This document shows, piece after piece, positions 1-8,011 of a stretch of DNA of 64,000 nt; the first letter of the stretch is position 1; each line of letters begins with the position of its first letter. A model generated the notes under the pieces. That model did not search any database. It was not told where the DNA came from and worked only from the letters and a program-made list of their open reading frames with translations. The position numbers were made by a program, and so were the translations under genes. The DNA lies in contig NZ_BDMM01000001.1 in the NCBI RefSeq assembly GCF_002157625.1, forward strand, positions 682,001 through 746,000, written 5' to 3'. The DNA is from Brevundimonas sp. SH203 (GTDB lineage: Bacteria > Pseudomonadota > Alphaproteobacteria > Caulobacterales > Caulobacteraceae).

Positions 1-962
1 TGGTCGAGCGCCGCGTCGACGAGTCGGTCGGTGAAGATGGCGACGCGGGCCGCAGCCTCATACTCGCACGCGAGACGATCGACGAGTTCGGCCACAGAGG
101 GCGTGTCGGTGATCTGATCAACCCCCTGCCCTGCGCTCCAGATATCCCACCATGGGCGAACGCCGGGTGGCGCGGGCGTCAAGTCGTCTGCGGGGTCGAG
201 CCCCGCCGCGACGAGCGAAGGGACCAGCCAATGGGCGGGCGCGCCTCCAAGTCTCGCGGTGTAAACGAGGTCGGCCGATGTCGCGGCGACCAGCATGGCC
301 TTGTAGGCGTCCAAGACCGCCGCCTCGCGGGTGGCGATGAACCGCGTCCCCATGAAGGCCAGGTCTGCACCGAGGATTTCAGCGGCGCGGATCGCGGCGC
401 CGGTCGACAGCGCCCCTCCCATCAGGACCGTCTTGTCGAAGCGAGCTCTGATCGCAGCCACAAGCGCCAGATGACTGATCCGGCCCGAATGGCCGCCCCC
501 TCCGGCGCCGATGGCGTTGATGCCGTCCACCCCGACCGACATGGCTTTTTCCGCGAACTTCAGATTCACGGCGTCGGCATAGACCAAGAACCCCTTGTCG
601 TGAGCGCGGCGGGTCAACTCTGTCGGATTGCCGGTCGCGTTGATGATGATCTCAACGCCGTAACGCCGGCAGGCCTCCAGGGTCTCTTCGAATTCCTGCG
701 GCGGCAGGTTGGAGGCCATATTGACCGCGATGGCGCCTATGGGCGCCTCTGGCTCCTCGTCGCGCCGACGATCCAGAGCGTCCCGTATATCAGCCAGCCA
801 GTGGACGAACTCCTCCAGCGATCGGGCGTTGTGCCGCGGCAGTCCGCCGATCACTCCCGCCAGACAGCATTCGCGCACGAGGTCGGGCCCCGAAACGCTG
901 AACATCGGTCCGCAGACCAGAGGCAGGCGAAGCCCCGCGCGAATCTGGGGGGCCAGACTCAT
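1..962 (-). CDS. Nitronate monooxygenase-family flavin enzyme (C-terminus cut by window edge)
   Basis: Read on the minus strand from an ATG at 962 and open to base 1, giving about 320 residues, so little can be missing. It begins with the family hallmark LVCGPMF (15-21). GAGGGGHSG (152-160) and MGGALSTG with MGTRF (181-208) match the FMN-phosphate loops of the 2-nitropropane dioxygenase/NMO TIM barrel. The family oxidises nitronates, but many members are flavin oxidases or reductases in CoA catabolism; IpdC of steroid ring degradation belongs here. Its start overlaps the stop of the crotonase gene (ATGA), so it is the last visible gene of the operon running down from 5760. Family certain, substrate unknown. 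Confidence 0.85.
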   Translation of the reverse strand, partial: MSLAPQIRAGLRLPLVCGPMFSVSGPDLVRECCLAGVIGGLPRHNARSLEEFVHWLADIRDALDRRRDEEPEAPIGAIAVNMASNLPPQEFEETLEACRRYGVEIIINATGNPTELTRRAHDKGFLVYADAVNLKFAEKAMSVGVDGINAIGAGGGGHSGRISHLALVAAIRARFDKTVLMGGALSTGAAIRAAEILGADLAFMGTRFIATREAAVLDAYKAMLVAATSADLVYTARLGGAPAHWLVPSLVAAGLDPADDLTPAPPGVRPWWDIWSAGQGVDQITDTPSVAELVDRLACEYEAAARVAIFTDRLVDAALD

Positions 963-1744
963 CGCCCGATGAACCTGGGCGGGCGTTTCTCCAGAAAGGC
1001 GCGGTTGCCCTCCTGACAGTCCTCTGTCGCCGGGATAGTCGTCTGCATAAGGCGTTCCCGAGCGAGACTCTCCTCGAACCGGCTTTCCCCGGCAGCCCAA
1101 CACAACTCCCGCACGCCTGAGAGAGCGACGGTGGGTCCCTCGGCCAGTCTGACCGCCAGCGACAGCGCCCTCTGCGACAGGTCTGCGTCAGCTGTCACCT
1201 CGGTTACAAGTCCCCAGTCCAAGGCGCGTCTGGCGGGAAGCTTGTCCGCCAGCAGAAGCACCTGCATGGCGCGGGTGCGACCGATGGACCGCGTCAGCAA
1301 GGCGGCCACGCCGCCGTCCGGCGCCAGACCAATGCGCGCATAGGGCGCGAGGAAGTAGGCGCTTTCGCCGAGCACGATGACATCTCCCATCAGCGAGAGC
1401 GCCATGCCCAGCCCGGCGGCGGCGCCCTGGACCTGGACCACCAGAGGAATCTTCAGGTCGCGCAGGCGCTGGACCATCGGATTGTAATGCGCTTCCAGAA
1501 TTAGACCGCCATCGACCTCCGGCCCCGGCGTGGCGCTGGGATCGGACAGGTCCACACCGGCGCAGAAGGCTCGCCCGTCGCCGGACAACAGGATGGCGCG
1601 GGCCTCCCTCTCCGCCAGATCGCACAAGACGATCAGCCGCGCGGCCATCGCCGGCGTCAGCGCATTGAGGCGCGATGCGGCGGCCAGGGTGATACGGGCG
1701 ACGCCGCCCGTCAGATCATAGCGGACGTCATCGACCTCAGTCAT
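959..1744 (-). CDS. Enoyl-CoA hydratase/isomerase family protein (crotonase fold)
   Basis: 261 residues, normal for a single-domain crotonase. The two oxyanion-hole segments are visible: AFCAGVD (59-65) and QGAAAGLG (106-113). Where classical hydratases carry the second catalytic Glu, this protein has Asp (APDGG, 141-145), so hydratase, isomerase or ring hydrolase activity cannot be told apart. It lies in a chain of overlapping minus-strand genes with a DUF35 protein, a thiolase-like protein and a MaoC hydratase, so it most likely acts on a CoA thioester made by that pathway. It overlaps the DUF35 gene upstream by 8 bases and the flavin-enzyme gene downstream by 4. Confidence 0.88.
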   Translation of the reverse strand: MTEVDDVRYDLTGGVARITLAAASRLNALTPAMAARLIVLCDLAEREARAILLSGDGRAFCAGVDLSDPSATPGPEVDGGLILEAHYNPMVQRLRDLKIPLVVQVQGAAAGLGMALSLMGDVIVLGESAYFLAPYARIGLAPDGGVAALLTRSIGRTRAMQVLLLADKLPARRALDWGLVTEVTADADLSQRALSLAVRLAEGPTVALSGVRELCWAAGESRFEESLARERLMQTTIPATEDCQEGNRAFLEKRPPRFIGR

Positions 1745-2111
1745 GGCGCGGCCTGAAGAAGGGAACCCAGCCGTTTTCGACCTGCTGGAAAATCAACTCG
1801 ACTCTCTGATCGATCGCGAGCCTGTCCGGCTCGGCCTCGACGATGTTGGTGAGGATGGACACCCCCTCCTCCAGGGTGACGTAGGCGATCACATAGGGGC
1901 CCTGCGGCCCCCTTCCCGTCAGGCTGTAGCTGTAGATGGTCCCGCGCCCCGACGAAGCCTTCCGCCCCACGTCCGCGCTGAAACAGAAGGGGCAGACCCG
2001 GCGGGGATAGTAGTGAACCTGATCGCAGGTCCGGCAATGGCCGAGTTGCAAGGCGCCTTCGGAGGAACGCCATTCGGCCTGACCCGACGTATCGACATCG
2101 TCCATCGTCAT
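1737..2111 (-). CDS. DUF35 zinc-ribbon/OB-fold protein, partner of the thiolase-like protein
   Basis: 124 residues from an ATG at 2111 that overlaps the stop of the upstream thiolase-like gene (ATGA). Four cysteines form the rubredoxin-like zinc ribbon (Cys26, Cys29, Cys40, Cys43), followed by an OB-fold with the typical YSYSLTGRGPQ stretch. DUF35 proteins associate with thiolases or thiolase-like aldolases and may bind acyl-CoA. In actinobacterial cholesterol side-chain breakdown a DUF35 domain is needed for the Ltp2 aldolase. The adjacency here suggests the same kind of complex. A longer in-frame reading begins upstream at 2294 but lies wholly inside the thiolase-like gene, so I reject it. 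Confidence 0.88.
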   Translation of the reverse strand: MTMDDVDTSGQAEWRSSEGALQLGHCRTCDQVHYYPRRVCPFCFSADVGRKASSGRGTIYSYSLTGRGPQGPYVIAYVTLEEGVSILTNIVEAEPDRLAIDQRVELIFQQVENGWVPFFRPRHD

Positions 2112-3280
2112 GCCTCCCGCTCCAGGATCAAAGTGCCGCCGATGTGTCGCGTGCCGAGGAAGCCTCCGGTGCCGTGGGCCAGGGCCAGAGCCAGATCCGG
2201 CACCTGGACCGCCGGGTGAGCCTCGCCGCGCAGTTGCCGCACCGCCTCGATGACCTTGGTCATCCCGCCCCGGTTGGCCGGATGGTTGTTGCAAAGACCG
2301 CCGCCGTCGGTGTTCACCGCAAGCGGACCCTGGCCGGAAATCAGTTTGCCGTCGGCGACGTATCGCCCTCCCTCGCCCTTGGCGCAGAAGCCCAGATCCT
2401 CGAGCTGCATCAGGACGGTGATGGTGAAGCTGTCGTAGATGGAGGCGTAGCGAATGTCCGCCGGCGTCACCCCGGCCTCGGCGAAGGCGGCGGCTCCGGA
2501 ATCGCGGGCCGCGCTGTAAGTCAGATCGACGCGACCTCCGTCGAGGGTTTTGTAGGCTTCGCCTGATCCCCTGATCTTCACCTTGGGCCGATTGAGAGAT
2601 CGTGCGACCTCGGGACTGGCGACGATCAGGGCGCCGCCGCCGTCGGTGACGACGCAGCAGTCCAGCTTGTGAAGCGGGTCTGCGATCATCGGCGATGCGA
2701 GCACATCCTCGATGGTGACTGTATCCCGAAGCATGGCGTGGGGATTGTGCTGGGCGTGGTGTGATGCCGCGACCTTGACCCAGGCGAGTTGTTCTGAGGT
2801 CGTGCCGAAAGCGTGCATGTGGCGGCGCGCCGCCAGGGCGTAGGCGTTGACGATGTTCAGACCAAACGGCGCCTCATAGGGCACCTCGGGCACGATCGGA
2901 TCAGACAGAAAGGGCATCTCGCCCTGAAGCTCAACCCCGGTGCGCGGCCGTCCAGCGAGCGTGACCAGGGCCACGGAGCATTTGCCCATGGCGATCGCCG
3001 CCGCCGCATGGCCTGCGGCGATGATGTAGCCCGAGCCGCCGGTGCTGGTCGTGTCGATGTAGCGTGGACGCAGGCCCAGATACTCGGCCATCGAGACCGA
3101 GCCGAGGCCCGGCGCGTCGGTGCCGGTGAAATAGCCGTCCACATCGGCCAGCGTCAGGCCGGCGTCGGCCAGGGCGCCGGCGGCGACCTCGGCATGAAGT
3201 TGCGGGATGGTCTTGTTCGGCGCCTTGCGCAGCGGATGCTCATAGGCGCCGACGATGTAAGCGCGGCCGTTGATGCTCAT
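2108..3280 (-). CDS. Thiolase-fold protein lacking the catalytic cysteine; probable retro-aldolase or lipid-transfer type
   Basis: 390 residues with the full thiolase fold. At the nucleophile position, where thiolases read C-x-[ST]-G, it reads TSTG with Thr78, and no nearby Cys can take over. The C-terminal block has NNHPANRGG (331-339) in place of GHP-x-G-A-[ST]-G, and a Tyr-rich segment YASIYDSF (278-285). Loss of the Cys with retained tyrosines is the pattern of Ltp2-like enzymes, which cleave 3-hydroxy-acyl-CoA by retro-aldol reaction instead of thiolysis. A DUF35 gene follows directly and a MaoC hydratase precedes by 7 bases. The family call is firm; the aldolase role is inference. Confidence 0.82.
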   Translation of the reverse strand: MSINGRAYIVGAYEHPLRKAPNKTIPQLHAEVAAGALADAGLTLADVDGYFTGTDAPGLGSVSMAEYLGLRPRYIDTTSTGGSGYIIAAGHAAAAIAMGKCSVALVTLAGRPRTGVELQGEMPFLSDPIVPEVPYEAPFGLNIVNAYALAARRHMHAFGTTSEQLAWVKVAASHHAQHNPHAMLRDTVTIEDVLASPMIADPLHKLDCCVVTDGGGALIVASPEVARSLNRPKVKIRGSGEAYKTLDGGRVDLTYSAARDSGAAAFAEAGVTPADIRYASIYDSFTITVLMQLEDLGFCAKGEGGRYVADGKLISGQGPLAVNTDGGGLCNNHPANRGGMTKVIEAVRQLRGEAHPAVQVPDLALALAHGTGGFLGTRHIGGTLILEREA

Positions 3281-3287
3281 CCCGGCC

Positions 3288-3740
3288 TCAATCGAAATAG
3301 AGGAAGACGATCTCGGCCGCCATCGCGGGCTTGTCCGAACCTTCCAATTGAATCTCGGTGGCCGTCGTGATCCGCAGGCCGGCGCCCTGAGGATCGGCGG
3401 CTATGACGGTCTGCGTCAGGCGGATGCGCGAATTGACCGGAACCGGAGCGAGGAAGCGGAGCTTGTTCAGCCCGACGTTCAGCACACGCGGCGAATCCAC
3501 CGTGTAGATGGTCGGCTGCAGCTTCCCGAGCAGGGACAGCAGAAGATAGCCGTGTGCAATGGTCTTGCCGCCCGGCGCTTCTCGCGCAGCCCGTTCGACG
3601 TCGACATGAATCCACTGGTTGTCACCCGTGGCCTCGGCATAATCGTCGATCTGCTTTTGAGTAATTTCAAACCACTCGCCCGGCCCGATCGGCTTGCCGA
3701 TCTCTGCGGCCAAGGCCTGGGCGTTCTCAAATCGTCTCAT
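3288..3740 (-). CDS. MaoC-family (R)-enoyl-CoA hydratase
   Basis: 150 residues from the ATG at 3740, which has a clean GGAGG four bases upstream; an in-frame ATG at 3779 overlapping the previous stop is possible but has a weaker ribosome site. The hydratase-2 motif is complete: YAEATGDNQWIH (34-45) with catalytic Asp40 and His45, followed by AHGYLLLS. It would hydrate a 2-enoyl-CoA to the 3-hydroxyacyl-CoA that the following thiolase-like/DUF35 pair could cleave. Family certain, substrate unknown. Confidence 0.9.
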   Translation of the reverse strand: MRRFENAQALAAEIGKPIGPGEWFEITQKQIDDYAEATGDNQWIHVDVERAAREAPGGKTIAHGYLLLSLLGKLQPTIYTVDSPRVLNVGLNKLRFLAPVPVNSRIRLTQTVIAADPQGAGLRITTATEIQLEGSDKPAMAAEIVFLYFD

Positions 3741-3778
3741 GGGGCCTCCGGCCGGTCGCTTCTTCGGCTGACCGTGCA

Positions 3779-4435
3779 TCAGTGTTCGTAATGTGCGGGT
3801 GTCTTGCTGGCGACCTCTTCCGCAGTGACGCCCGGCGCCAGCTGCGTGAGACGGAACGGCGAGGAGCGGTCGGGGCGGCGGAAGACGGCCAGATCCGTAA
3901 CGATCATATCCACCACGCCCACCCCGGTCAGTGGCAGGGAGCAGGACTTCAGGAATTTCGGCTCGCCGGATTTCGACGTGTGCTCCATCGTCACGATGAC
4001 GCGCTTGACGCCCGCAACAAGGTCCATGGCGCCGCCCATACCCTTGATCATCTTGCCCGGTATCATCCAGTTGGCGATGTCGCCCGTCTCGCTGACCTCC
4101 ATGGCGCCCAGGACGGTCAGGTCGATGTGACCGCCCCGGATCATCGCGAAGCTGTCCGAGGATGAGAAGAAGCTGGAGGACGGCAGGGCGCTGATGGTCT
4201 GTTTGCCGGCATTGATCAGGTCAGGGTCGACCTCGTCCTCGAACGGAAATGGGCCGATGCCCAGCATGCCGTTCTCGGACTGAAGGGTCACTGTCAGGCC
4301 GTCGGGAATACAGTTGGCGATCAGCGTCGGAATGCCGATGCCGAGATTGACGTAGAAGCCGTCCTCAAGTTCACGGGCCGCCTGGGCCGCCACCTCGGCG
4401 CGCGTCCAGCCCTTGGAAGCGAGTTGTCCGCTCAT
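3779..4435 (-). CDS. 3-oxoacid CoA-transferase, subunit B
   Basis: 218 residues, the usual size of the small SCOT subunit. The catalytic Glu is present in SENG (53-56, Glu54), with the preceding NLGIGIPTL block. It transfers CoA between succinyl-CoA and a 3-oxo acid and pairs with the A subunit encoded immediately upstream (ATGA overlap at 4432-4435). A paralogous pair lies at 45.7-47.1 kb. The retained Glu argues for a true CoA-transferase and against the related ring-opening hydrolase IpdAB. Within this operon it may activate or recycle a keto-acid intermediate. Confidence 0.92.
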   Translation of the reverse strand: MSGQLASKGWTRAEVAAQAARELEDGFYVNLGIGIPTLIANCIPDGLTVTLQSENGMLGIGPFPFEDEVDPDLINAGKQTISALPSSSFFSSSDSFAMIRGGHIDLTVLGAMEVSETGDIANWMIPGKMIKGMGGAMDLVAGVKRVIVTMEHTSKSGEPKFLKSCSLPLTGVGVVDMIVTDLAVFRRPDRSSPFRLTQLAPGVTAEEVASKTPAHYEH

Positions 4436-5139
4436 CCTGCCGCCCTTTTACGCACTGTGCGGAACTCGATGGTCTTTTCGTAAGGCTCCGGTCGCACGAT
4501 CCGCTTCACATAAACACCCGGCACATGGATCTGGTCGGGGTCCAGGCTTCCGATGGGAACGATCTCCTCCACCTCCGCGATGGTCATACGGGACGACGTG
4601 GCGACCGGCTGATTGAAGTTGCGCGCGGTCTTCCTGAACACGAGATTGCCCGCTTCGTCGGCCCGCCAGGCCTTGACCAGCGCGATGTCGCCCACGATGC
4701 CGCGCTCCAGCAGGAAGGTCTGCCCGTCGAAATCCTTGGTTTCCTTGCCCTCGGCGACCTGAGTCCCGACGCCGGTGCGGGTATAGAATCCTGGTATGCC
4801 CGCACCGCCCGCCCGGATGCGCTCCGCCAGCGTCCCTTGCGGACAGAATTCGACCTCCAGCTCGCCGGCCAGATACTGACGCTCGAACTCCTTGTTCTCA
4901 CCGACGTAAGACGAGATCATCTTGCGGATTTGCCGGGTGCGTAGAAGCTTGCCCAGACCCACGCCGTCGATCCCGGCGTTGTTGGACACGCAGACAAGAC
5001 CGGCGGCCCCGGTGTCCCGGAGCGCGTCGATCAGGGCTTCCGGCACGCCGCATAGGCCAAAGCCTCCCACGCAGACTGTCATGCCGTCGCGGACCACGCC
5101 GTCCAGAGCCCGCGCCGCCGAAGGAAAAACCTTGCTCAT
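4432..5139 (-). CDS. 3-oxoacid CoA-transferase, subunit A
   Basis: 235 residues with the glycine-rich N-terminal [13 protein letters not shown] (25-37), the VSNNAG block, and the conserved [11 protein letters not shown] and [10 protein letters not shown] segments of SCOT-A. It forms the heteromeric transferase with the downstream B subunit. It is closely similar to the A subunit at 45.7 kb over its whole length, so the two pairs look like paralogues with one recruited to this catabolic operon. It follows the VOC gene by 9 bases. Confidence 0.92.
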   Translation of the reverse strand: MSKVFPSAARALDGVVRDGMTVCVGGFGLCGVPEALIDALRDTGAAGLVCVSNNAGIDGVGLGKLLRTRQIRKMISSYVGENKEFERQYLAGELEVEFCPQGTLAERIRAGGAGIPGFYTRTGVGTQVAEGKETKDFDGQTFLLERGIVGDIALVKAWRADEAGNLVFRKTARNFNQPVATSSRMTIAEVEEIVPIGSLDPDQIHVPGVYVKRIVRPEPYEKTIEFRTVRKRAAG

Positions 5140-5148
5140 GATCGGGTG

Positions 5149-5760
5149 TCAGTGACCGCCGCCGGCGTGCGCCCGGATCAAGGCGATCATCGCTTCCTGA
5201 AGGTCTTCCCCCGCAGCCTCCGCAGCCTTCTTGCCGTCGCACCACATCGACAGATCGGCCATCCCCTTTTCCGTATGGCGGTTCCAGTTCGGGTCGGTGG
5301 GCGTTGTGATCTCCAAACGGATGCCGTTCGGATCGCGGAAATAGATGCTGTAGATCAGACCGCCGTGGTCGGTCGGCCCCGTGATCTCGACCCCGTTCTG
5401 CAGCAGCCAGTCCTTCCAGCGATCGACCTCAGCGTGGTTCTTCACCTCAAGCGCGATATGATCGAAGATGTCGTAAGCCGGATGGCTGACAGGCGGCCTT
5501 TCCGGCAGCCCCGGAGCTTCGAAGAAGGCGATGGTCGAACCGTCGACCATGCGGAAGAAGATGTGGAAATAGGGAAAATTGTCGCCGGTCGAGGGGACGC
5601 TGTCGCCGACGACCGTGCTGGCCAGTTCCATGCCCATGATCCGCATATAGAAGTCTGCGGTCGTCTCCACGTCGTGAGTGACCCATGCGGCGTGGCTGAG
5701 CATCAGGGGCGTCAAACCCGGATTTTCCGGTCGAGTTTTGGTTTCGACAGTTGCGACCAT
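5149..5760 (-). CDS. VOC-family protein (glyoxalase/extradiol dioxygenase superfamily)
   Basis: 203 residues from the ATG at 5760; a TTG two codons upstream is also possible. Two beta-alpha-beta-beta-beta modules are visible, with likely metal ligands His23 or His29, His101 (FDHIALEV) and Glu150 (GIRLEITTP). The superfamily includes extradiol ring-cleaving dioxygenases, glyoxalases, epimerases and resistance proteins. In a catabolic operon a dioxygenase or isomerase role is plausible, but the length fits none of the classical two-domain extradiol enzymes exactly. It is the first gene of the operon running to the left window edge, and a GTCCC-N8-GGGAC dyad lies 61 bases upstream. Confidence 0.8.
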   Translation of the reverse strand: MVATVETKTRPENPGLTPLMLSHAAWVTHDVETTADFYMRIMGMELASTVVGDSVPSTGDNFPYFHIFFRMVDGSTIAFFEAPGLPERPPVSHPAYDIFDHIALEVKNHAEVDRWKDWLLQNGVEITGPTDHGGLIYSIYFRDPNGIRLEITTPTDPNWNRHTEKGMADLSMWCDGKKAAEAAGEDLQEAMIALIRAHAGGGH

Positions 5761-5785
5761 GACCAATTTTCCAGCTTTCGGTGAC

Positions 5786-5838
5786 TGGCCTCACTATCTC
5801 AGACCCATCGGACAGCCGCTGTCCCCCACGAGCGGGAC
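5786..5838. promoter_or_regulatory. Divergent promoter region with operator dyad A
   Basis: The 18-bp dyad GTCCC-CCACGAGC-GGGAC is at 5821-5838. Leftward, GATAGT (read on the minus strand, 5798-5793) is a -10-like box 34 bp from the dyad centre. Rightward, TATGTA at 5861-5866 is 34 bp from the centre. One operator could therefore serve both the VOC operon and the LuxR gene. The rest of 5761-6003 shows no gene. Confidence 0.6.
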
Positions 5839-6003
5839 GGCCGCGATTGCCAATCATTCTTATGTATAGAGCGCCGTTTCTTGGAGTGCATGATTGCCCT
5901 TGCCGAGCGAACCTTGCGTGTTACGCTAAGTTCAACATCTCACCCCTCGATGTCCGGCTTCGGCCAAGGTCATCGGAGAGAAGGCGAGGTACAGGGAGTC
6001 GAA

Positions 6004-6840
6004 ATGAGCCATACTGCCGTGAGCATTCGGCCGTTAACCGGGCCGACAAGACTGCAATCTCTGATTGACGCGATCGGGGAGCAGGAATTCGAACTTGAGT
6101 TGCTTTCGTTGCTCAACGAAACCTGTGGCGCGGAGCATTGCGCGATCTTCGGCCTGGACGGCAGCGCGCCCCGCGAGTTGGCGGCCGCCAGCCTAGACGG
6201 CACGAACACCGCCCATGTGTGTGCGACCCAGTATCTGCAGACCCAATCCTGGCGGCGCGATCCCACAATGGGCGCCGCGCGGAAGCAGGGGCTCAACGAC
6301 ACTCCGAGCCTGATTCACCTGAATATCGGCCAGCTTGAGGATCAGGAACTGCGCGATGTGATCTACGCGCGCATGAGCGAACGGCTCCTGCTGTGCGGTC
6401 CCTCGGCCGCCGGACGTGTCGCGCTCAGCATTCTGAAATCCGGCAACGGGTCGTTGTTCGAATCGTCCGGCGTCATGGACTTGGAGCGGTTCGCGACCGT
6501 TCTGCTTCCGATCCTGGGCAAGCACGCCACGGCGACCTGGCAACGCAGCCGACTGCTGCTCGCCCTCACGTCTCTGGAAGAAATCGAGAGTTGCGTTCTG
6601 GCCTGCGCCGATAAATTCCCGCGCCGCGAAAGCCAGGTCTGCGCACGGATCGTCTATGGCATGTCGTCGACCGGCATCGCCATTGAACTAGGCATCAGCG
6701 AAGAGACGGTGATGACCTACCGCAAGCGTATCTATCAACGCCTAGGCATTGCGACCCAGCGCGAACTGCTGATCTGGTACGTTTCACAATGGGCCAAGGC
6801 CCCTCGCCTGGTCTCGCCGGCTTCGTCCGCCCGCCACTAG
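6004..6840 (+). CDS. LuxR-type (GerE HTH) transcriptional regulator with GAF-like N-terminus
   Basis: 278 residues from the ATG at 6004, which has GGGAG at proper spacing; an upstream TTG at 5881 would extend it but lacks a ribosome site. The last 65 or so residues form a LuxR/GerE helix-turn-helix (IAIELGISEETVMTYRKRI). The first 190 or so resemble a GAF-like sensor (LNETCGAEHCAIFGLDG) and would bind a small molecule, probably a pathway metabolite. No receiver domain or Walker ATPase is seen. It is the only regulator in the 27-kb catabolic region. LuxR-type HTHs bind dyads of about 18-20 bp, which fits the repeated GTCCC-N8-GGGAC sites. TeiR of Comamonas testosteroni is a precedent for LuxR control of steroid genes. 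Confidence 0.85.
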   Translation: MSHTAVSIRPLTGPTRLQSLIDAIGEQEFELELLSLLNETCGAEHCAIFGLDGSAPRELAAASLDGTNTAHVCATQYLQTQSWRRDPTMGAARKQGLNDTPSLIHLNIGQLEDQELRDVIYARMSERLLLCGPSAAGRVALSILKSGNGSLFESSGVMDLERFATVLLPILGKHATATWQRSRLLLALTSLEEIESCVLACADKFPRRESQVCARIVYGMSSTGIAIELGISEETVMTYRKRIYQRLGIATQRELLIWYVSQWAKAPRLVSPASSARH

Positions 6841-6852
6841 CCGCGCGGAGCG

Positions 6853-7995
6853 TCAGTCGGCCGCCCAGCCGGCGGTATCGCTTCCGGCCTTGACCACCGC
6901 CTTCATGTGGCGGTCGATCGAGCCGTACTGGTTTTCCAGCACCGTCGCGCGACGGAACAGATGACCGATGGCCAGTTCGTCGGTCATCCCCATGGCGCCG
7001 TGCATCTGAACCGCTTCCTGGGCGACATGACGAAGGGCCCGGGATATTCGGGCCTTGGATGCGGCCACCGCCGGTCTGCGCCGCTCCGGCTCGGCATCGG
7101 CCATTCCTGCGGCGAAGAAGGCCATGGCCTGCGCATGCTCATACTCGACCTGCATGTCTGCGAGCCGATGCTGCAGGACCTGGAAATCCGCGAGGAAGGC
7201 GCCGAACTGACGACGCTGTTCCAGATAGGCCAGGGTATCGGCGATCAGCCGACGCATGATGCCGACCGCTTCTCCGCACAAGGCGGCGGTGGCGCGATCG
7301 ACGGCTTCTGCAAAGACCTCCGCGCCGCGACCGCCGCCTATCAGACACGCATCGGCTGACAGCGAGATGTTCTCGAAACGGACCTCGGAAGAGACCCGGC
7401 CGTCGATCGTGGGCCCGGACACCAACGCCACGCCGGGATGATCGGCGGCGAGGAGGAACACCGCCATGTCGCCCTCATCACCCGCGCGCGCCGTGACGAG
7501 AATGTGGGTCGCGCCCGGCAGGCCCGTGACGCGCGACTTGACGCCCCTCAACCGCCAGCCGCCCTCCACACGTGCCGCCGATGTAAACGGAACCGTCGGC
7601 GACATCGGCCCGTCCTCAAGATCGGCGATCGCCAGACGGACCTCGCCCGCGACGATCCCGGCAAGCAGATGACGTGCGACGTCGCCCTCAGCGCGCATCA
7701 GGACGGCCGCGCCGAGCACGCAGGTCTCCAGATAGGGTTCGACGACGAGGGCGCTCCCCAGCGCGTCCATCACCAGCATATGATCGACCGCGCCGCCGCC
7801 CAGACCGTCCGCCCATTCCGGCAAGCCCAGCCCGAGGATGCCGAGTTCGTGGGCGAAGTCGTTCCAGACCGTCGGCGACCACCGCTCAGGCGACGAGACA
7901 ATCTTCAGGCGCGAGTCATGGTCGTAGCGGTCGCGCAGATAGGCCGTGATCACGTCGCGGATCTGACCCTGTTCCTCTGAGAGGTGGTACTGCAA
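6853..7995 (-). CDS. Acyl-CoA dehydrogenase (second subunit of a pair)
   Basis: 380 residues. The reading frame has no ATG near its start; TTG at 7995 with GAGAGG six bases upstream is the best start, 16 bases after the stop of the partner gene. It has the ACAD fold with an N-terminal helical domain and QMHGAMGMTDE near the C-terminus. It lacks the GGSSEVQR segment that its partner has. Such complementary pairs form hetero-oligomeric ACADs in steroid-type catabolism, where one subunit supplies part of the FAD site and the other the rest. It is convergent with the LuxR gene, 12 bases away. Confidence 0.88.
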   Translation of the reverse strand: MQYHLSEEQGQIRDVITAYLRDRYDHDSRLKIVSSPERWSPTVWNDFAHELGILGLGLPEWADGLGGGAVDHMLVMDALGSALVVEPYLETCVLGAAVLMRAEGDVARHLLAGIVAGEVRLAIADLEDGPMSPTVPFTSAARVEGGWRLRGVKSRVTGLPGATHILVTARAGDEGDMAVFLLAADHPGVALVSGPTIDGRVSSEVRFENISLSADACLIGGGRGAEVFAEAVDRATAALCGEAVGIMRRLIADTLAYLEQRRQFGAFLADFQVLQHRLADMQVEYEHAQAMAFFAAGMADAEPERRRPAVAASKARISRALRHVAQEAVQMHGAMGMTDELAIGHLFRRATVLENQYGSIDRHMKAVVKAGSDTAGWAAD

Positions 7996-8011
7996 ATCGG
8001 GCCTCTCGGGA

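Noticed and set aside
3779..5139. CoA-transferase pair as IpdAB-type ring-opening hydrolase
   Set aside because: The B subunit keeps the SCOT catalytic Glu54 and both subunits match the second scoAB pair, so a normal CoA-transferase is the better call.
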